Shown: positions 49,904 to 53,732 of the stretch, one piece after another
Position numbering within the stretch: position 1 is the first letter of the stretch
How the letters are laid out: the number at the start of each line of letters is the position of its first letter
From: Chloroflexota bacterium
Lineage (GTDB): Bacteria; Chloroflexota; UBA11872
Assembly (NCBI GenBank): GCA_028874175.1
Contig: JAPPLN010000063.1
Span: 1-53,732 of the forward strand
Length of the DNA: 53,732 nt
Direction of reading: 5' to 3'
The notes under the pieces: generated by a model
Seen by the model: the letters and a program-made list of their open reading frames with translations, nothing else
The model's database searches: none
Told to the model about the DNA's origin: nothing
Program-made: the position numbers and the translations under genes

Positions 49904-51856
49904 ATGTTGCCAACTCGTAGGTCAGTCTCCGTGGTCGCCACGCAGGTGCGAACCCTGCCAGCCCTTCGATATGGGGCCATGGCCGCCCTGGCGGTCCTGG
50001 TTGCCCTGGCCTTCACGGTCTTTGGATCCGTAGGGCGGGCCTCGGCGGTCCAGGCGGACTGTGAGTTTGTGCTTGGCTTCGGGGCGCTTCAGGCCATGGC
50101 GCCAAGCACGGTTGGCGCGTGCGTGGCGAACGAGCAGCACGATGCGAGCGACGGCGTGACACGCCAGCAGACGTCGAGCGGCGTGCTTCTGTGGGATAAG
50201 GCGACCAACTGGACAGGATTCACCGACGGCTACCGCACGTGGGTGAACGGCCCTACGGGCCTGCAGGAGCGGCTGAGCATTGAGCGATTCGACTGGGAGC
50301 CGGCGTCAATTGCCCTGGGAGCGACCGCTGAGGCGGACGCCGCGACGCTTGCGTATGTGTCGGCAGCGATTGCGGCGTACGAGCAGGACGGTCTTGACGC
50401 GACCGTGGCGCACTACAACAGCGAGGCAAGTATCGAAGGCGGCCGTTCGCTGATGATGGTTGACCGATCGTCCTTGACGCTGCTAGCCGCGCCGATCTTC
50501 CGAAACCTGGTGGGAGCCACGCTGCCCAGGGGTCACTCGCTCTTGCGGGTCATTCAAGTCGTTAATGAAGACGGGGGTTGGGTGAACCACCTGCAGACGA
50601 ATCCCGTCAACGGCCAGCGAGAACCCCGACGCAGCTACTTCGTGCTCCACGACGGCATCGTCTTCAGCTCAGGGCACTTCTCGGTGCGGGCTGACCTGGC
50701 GGGCGTTATCCGCGAGTACGTGAGCAACGCGATCGGGCGGTACCGGACGCAGGGCCTGGACGCGACCGTCGACTTCTACAACAGCGACGCGAGCGTCGAC
50801 GGCTACCTGTACCTGTTCCTGATGGATCCCGATGACATTTACCTGGCTCACCCGATCTTCCCTCACCTGATCGGGACCGACATCAAGGATGTCGTTGGAT
50901 CGAACGGCTACGAGCTCGGGAAGGAAATCGCCAAGGCCACGCCGGAGGGGCACTGGGTCGAGTACCCGTGGCCGAATCCGGCCACGGGCCGCGAAGAGCC
51001 CAAGACGGCATGGGTTGTGCGACACGAGGGCCTGATCTTTGCGTCGGGGTACTACACGCCGGACCCGAGCGCGGAACCGCCGGCCTGGATTGGCGCGGAT
51101 CCACGCGAGTACACCGTGGAATACGTGCAGCAGGCCATTGCGCGGTATGACCGTGACGGCCTGGAGTCGATGACGAACTTCTACAACAGCACGGCGGCGT
51201 TTGAGGGGCAGTTCTACCTGTTTGCGATGGATGCGAACGACATCTATTTCGTCCATCCACTCTTCCCGCGGCTGATCGGCACGGACATCAAGAACGTGGT
51301 CGGGTCGGACGGGTTTGAGCTGGGCAAGGCGATCGCCGCAGCAACGGAGGAAGGCGTATGGGTCGAGTACCTGTGGCCGCATCCGGTCACGCTGCAGGAG
51401 GCGCCGAAGGTCACGTTTGCCATTCGGCACGACGGGCGGATCTTTGCCTCGGGCTATTACCCGGTGGCCGACGATCCGGCAGCCGCGACGATGGCGTACG
51501 TGCAGGCCGCTATCGATCGCTATGAGCGCGACGGCCTGGAAGCAACTGTTGCGTACTACAACAGCAGAGAGAGCTTTGACGGCGCGTCATTCCTGTTCCT
51601 GATTGATGGGAACGACCTCTACCTGGTTAATCCGTTGCTCCCGCAGCGGATAGGAACCGACGTGAAACAGTTGAGAGCTCGCGGGCTGGACGGCATGGTT
51701 TACAACTACGGCGAGCAAATCGCGAGTGTGACCGAAGAGGGCGGCTGGTTCAGCAACCTACGCCCGTCGGCCCAGGGCAGCGGCAGCGCCACGCACGTGT
51801 GGGCGATTCGGCACGACGGGCTGATCTTCGGGTCGGCGTACTTTGACGATGAGTAG
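49904..51856 (+). CDS. Secreted protein with four tandem cache-like sensor domains
   Basis: 650 residues, ATG with GGAAGGGA upstream. Signal/anchor helix AAMAVLVALAFTVFG-type (~25-42), then a ~80-residue domain (CEFVLGFGALQAM, TSSGVLLWDKATNWTGFTDG, TWVNGP). Four cache-like repeats start at about residues 149, 270, 406 and 531, each with AI..Y...GL.ATV..YNS, a (Y/F)LF.(M/I)D..D.YL.(H/N)P strand, LIGTDIK(D/N)VVGS, and a RHDGLIF(A/G)S closing strand. Repeats 2 and 3 are most alike; repeat 1 has lost the LIGTDIK helix and HP motif. No histidine kinase, HAMP, or methyl-accepting domain follows, so it is an extracellular ligand-binding protein without its own output. Ligand unknown (small acids or amines are usual for cache). 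Confidence 0.82.
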   Translation: MLPTRRSVSVVATQVRTLPALRYGAMAALAVLVALAFTVFGSVGRASAVQADCEFVLGFGALQAMAPSTVGACVANEQHDASDGVTRQQTSSGVLLWDKATNWTGFTDGYRTWVNGPTGLQERLSIERFDWEPASIALGATAEADAATLAYVSAAIAAYEQDGLDATVAHYNSEASIEGGRSLMMVDRSSLTLLAAPIFRNLVGATLPRGHSLLRVIQVVNEDGGWVNHLQTNPVNGQREPRRSYFVLHDGIVFSSGHFSVRADLAGVIREYVSNAIGRYRTQGLDATVDFYNSDASVDGYLYLFLMDPDDIYLAHPIFPHLIGTDIKDVVGSNGYELGKEIAKATPEGHWVEYPWPNPATGREEPKTAWVVRHEGLIFASGYYTPDPSAEPPAWIGADPREYTVEYVQQAIARYDRDGLESMTNFYNSTAAFEGQFYLFAMDANDIYFVHPLFPRLIGTDIKNVVGSDGFELGKAIAAATEEGVWVEYLWPHPVTLQEAPKVTFAIRHDGRIFASGYYPVADDPAAATMAYVQAAIDRYERDGLEATVAYYNSRESFDGASFLFLIDGNDLYLVNPLLPQRIGTDVKQLRARGLDGMVYNYGEQIASVTEEGGWFSNLRPSAQGSGSATHVWAIRHDGLIFGSAYFDDE

Positions 51857-51866
51857 CGGCTAGGTA

Positions 51867-51890
51867 GGCACGCTCCCACGGGGGCGTGCC
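51867..51890 (+). terminator. Hairpin downstream of the cache protein gene
   Basis: GGCACGC (51867 on) pairs with GCGTGCC (to 51890), starting ten bases after the stop region. No T-run follows, but a second, stronger hairpin lies four bases further on. Confidence 0.45.
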
Positions 51891-51893
51891 GCC

Positions 51894-51934
51894 AAGAGCC
51901 TGGCCGGCGGCGGATGCCGCGGGCCAGGCTCTTT
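51894..51934. terminator. Strong bidirectional terminator hairpin
   Basis: AAGAGCCTGGCC and GGCCAGGCTCTTT form a ~12-bp stem around a GC-rich inner loop. The 3' CTTT on the plus strand and CTT on the minus strand suit both converging transcripts (cache gene and transporter gene). Confidence 0.65.
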
Positions 51935-52163
51935 CATGCGCGGTACAGCAGGCAGCCGCCTGGCCGGGTTGACCCGGCGCGCCGCAAGCGCTTGCGTCGT
52001 TCGAGCACCACACACCGCCAAGAACGGCCGGCAGGGCCCGCCCAGACCGATCCACGGAGCCGACTCTCCGGCCGCAACGGCGAACGGCCTCTCAGCCCGG
52101 CTCGGCACAGGACTCCGAGTGCGACCCGATCCAGGCGCCAGCGCCCAGAATCAGTCCGCGACG
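51935..52163. other. Intergenic region, no gene recognised
   Basis: About 230 GC-rich bases between the converging cache and transporter genes. Short open frames have no start signals or recognisable similarity. Confidence 0.4.
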
Positions 52164-53732
52164 CTAGGTCACCTGACCTGAGGCATGTCTTTCAACGCGG
52201 CACGTCACAATATCGACGCCGTAGTACTTTCGATGATGGACCGACGAGGCGTAGTGCCGCAGCAGTGTTGTCGATAGCTGGTGTGCATCGTCCGGCGACA
52301 CCTGATCTCCGACGATTGCCAGCTGGTCCTCGATATTTCCTTCGATATCCTCATGCGAGTACACGATCAATTCAATCTCGGCCGCATCGCCGTCCGGATG
52401 AACCGAGGCACTCAGGCGTCGCGCTTGATCAGAATCATCCTCGCCGGTTTGATCCAAGAGGGTAAGCAGAACCTCTTCGACAGCCAGATTCAATCGCATC
52501 CTGGCCGAGTCACTCCAGCGGTGCCTGGAAGCAAACGCCTGCAGAAACTCGGAGACATCGGTCAATGACGAAAGTGTTAGGTCAACAACGAGCCTGCGAC
52601 GCCAGAAGCCTCTGAGGCCGGTGGCCACGGTCATACCGATGGCCGTAACCCCACCCACAATGATGGTATTCCCCAGCAAGTCGCCCCAGATTCCATCGCT
52701 CAACCGGCCAAAGCTGGCTGCCGAGATACCGAGCACCATGGAAACTCCGACAATGACGGCCTTTCGGTAATCCATTGGCGAATTAAAGACTGCCTTGGAT
52801 CCCTCGATAAAGAGAAGTCCAAATATGATGATGAAAACGGCGGCAACGACCGAGTCGGGAGTCGCGGCCAGAATGGCAACAACCTTGGCGAACGGCGCAA
52901 TCAAGAGCGTCAGAAGCCCGAGATAGATTCCAACACTTCGAGCGGCGATTCCGGTAAAGCCGATGTAGACGGCAGTCGACGACCAGGGGGCGGACACGGG
53001 TAGCGTGCCCAGGAGTCCCGTCAGGAGGGTCGTGGTTCCGTACAGGTTCAGACCGCTCTGGATTCTCCTGAAGTCGAGGGCCGCCGGGTTGCGGTATGAG
53101 GCGCGGCTGATTATGGAGAGATCGCCGACGACTTTCAGGAACGCGGTGAGCTTGACAACCAGAAATGCCGGAAGCAGCGACCAAAACTGTATTCCGAAGT
53201 CGAGTCCCTGCAGCGGCCACTGTAAGTCCGTGACGCTTAGCCAGGGTGCATCCACAATCTGTTCTGCGTCGTAGAGGCCCATCGGAACAGCCACGGCCAG
53301 ACCCGAAACGACAGCGATCGGCAGCGTCCAGAGGCGTCGCGCCTCCGACGACTGCACGGCGCCCCAGAGGCCGGCGGCGAGAGCCACGACTCCAGGCACC
53401 AGGACGAAGCCCGAGTCGCCCAATGAGTGGCTGATCGTCCGGTCCACAAAGAATGGGACGGCCGAGGCCGCCACGAGCATGATGACGATTCCGCTAACGG
53501 TTGGAGTGAATACACGCCGGAGCGAGGCAAGCCGCGAGACAAGCAGGAATTGGAGAAGGGTTGAAGTAATGACCAAGCTGGCCAAGAGGGCCGGACCGCC
53601 TCGAGCCAGGGCCAGAACCGACACGGCAAGGAGAGGGACATTTAAGTTGGTAACAACGAGCCCACCCGATCCCATATAGAGACCTTTGCGTAATGCGCCC
53701 TGGACAGCGCCGAGAGGCGGCTCCGTCGCGTG
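52164..53732 (-). CDS. NCS2/SulP-like permease fused to an RsbW-type HATPase domain (5' end outside window)
   Basis: At least 522 residues; the frame continues to the window edge, so the true N-terminus is missing. Around ten membrane helices include GLYMGSGGLVVTNLNVPLL, FTPTVSGIVIMLVAASAVP, GLLGTLPVSAPWSSTAVYI and FGLLFIEGSKAVFNSPMDYRKA, the solute-carrier-23 (xanthine/uracil permease) pattern. The last ~125 residues are a soluble GHKL ATPase-like domain (SLTDVSEFLQAFASRH, SARMRLNLAVEEVLLTLLDQ) like anti-sigma factor RsbW, although the Asn of the N-box is not obvious (LAVEEVLLTL). The fusion suggests transport-linked signalling; the substrate is unknown. Confidence 0.75.
   Translation of the reverse strand, partial: HATEPPLGAVQGALRKGLYMGSGGLVVTNLNVPLLAVSVLALARGGPALLASLVITSTLLQFLLVSRLASLRRVFTPTVSGIVIMLVAASAVPFFVDRTISHSLGDSGFVLVPGVVALAAGLWGAVQSSEARRLWTLPIAVVSGLAVAVPMGLYDAEQIVDAPWLSVTDLQWPLQGLDFGIQFWSLLPAFLVVKLTAFLKVVGDLSIISRASYRNPAALDFRRIQSGLNLYGTTTLLTGLLGTLPVSAPWSSTAVYIGFTGIAARSVGIYLGLLTLLIAPFAKVVAILAATPDSVVAAVFIIIFGLLFIEGSKAVFNSPMDYRKAVIVGVSMVLGISAASFGRLSDGIWGDLLGNTIIVGGVTAIGMTVATGLRGFWRRRLVVDLTLSSLTDVSEFLQAFASRHRWSDSARMRLNLAVEEVLLTLLDQTGEDDSDQARRLSASVHPDGDAAEIELIVYSHEDIEGNIEDQLAIVGDQVSPDDAHQLSTTLLRHYASSVHHRKYYGVDIVTCRVERHASGQVT

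Overview
This is a GC-rich, gene-dense bacterial chromosome segment. GTG and TTG starts are frequent and many genes overlap by 1 or 4 bases. The gene content fits a Chloroflexota-like lineage: a large DUF2298/Chlor_Arch_YYY-type membrane protein, many lipoproteins with Pro/Ala/Thr/Gln linkers, Gfo/Idh oxidoreductases, cache-domain secreted proteins and an IS481 element. That placement is inference, because there is no rRNA gene in the window. The cell probably makes peptidoglycan and uses a rod-type elongasome (MreBCD, PBP2, RodA, MurF, a MraY-like enzyme).

Layout. 0.2-3.2 kb (minus strand): a large membrane protein and a NUDIX hydrolase. 3.4-13.2 kb (plus strand): PHP phosphoesterase, Lon protease, mreB-mreC-mreD-mrdA-rodA, with homoserine kinase translationally coupled at the end. 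13.3-27.9 kb (plus strand): guaA followed by an almost complete de novo purine operon, purD-B-C-S-Q-L-F-M-N-H, then glycogen synthase glgA. Only purE/purK are missing from the PRPP-to-IMP path. An intact IS481-family element (27,946-29,209, 56-bp inverted repeats, 5-bp target duplication) sits in the convergent gap. 29.3-32.2 kb (minus strand): the tRNA t6A cluster tsaE-tsaB-rimI-tsaD. 32.3-37.6 kb (plus strand): an envelope cluster with a GT4 glycosyltransferase, a divergent MraY homologue, an APH-fold protein that lacks its catalytic Asp, and murF. 37.9-39.9 kb (minus strand): two pterin-binding TIM-barrel proteins, one of them FolP. 40.0-53.7 kb is an accessory-looking region rich in secreted and redox proteins: a dead IS5-type transposase, a cytochrome c lipoprotein, two Gfo/Idh oxidoreductases, a peroxiredoxin-like lipoprotein, a flavin reductase, small lipoproteins, tandem DUF4352-like lipoproteins, an MBL-fold hydrolase, a secreted protein with four cache-like repeats, and a transporter-HATPase fusion running off the window end.

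The most notable signal is at 43,630-44,685. A lipoprotein peroxiredoxin gene is interrupted by one in-frame UGA exactly where the family has the first Cys of a CxxC motif. A perfect hairpin follows at the spacing expected of a bacterial SECIS, so this is a candidate selenoprotein that simple gene calling splits in two. A second, larger-scale signal is that base skew and the orientation of a dispersed REP-like repeat family both flip at about 41.5 kb, whatever the gene direction.
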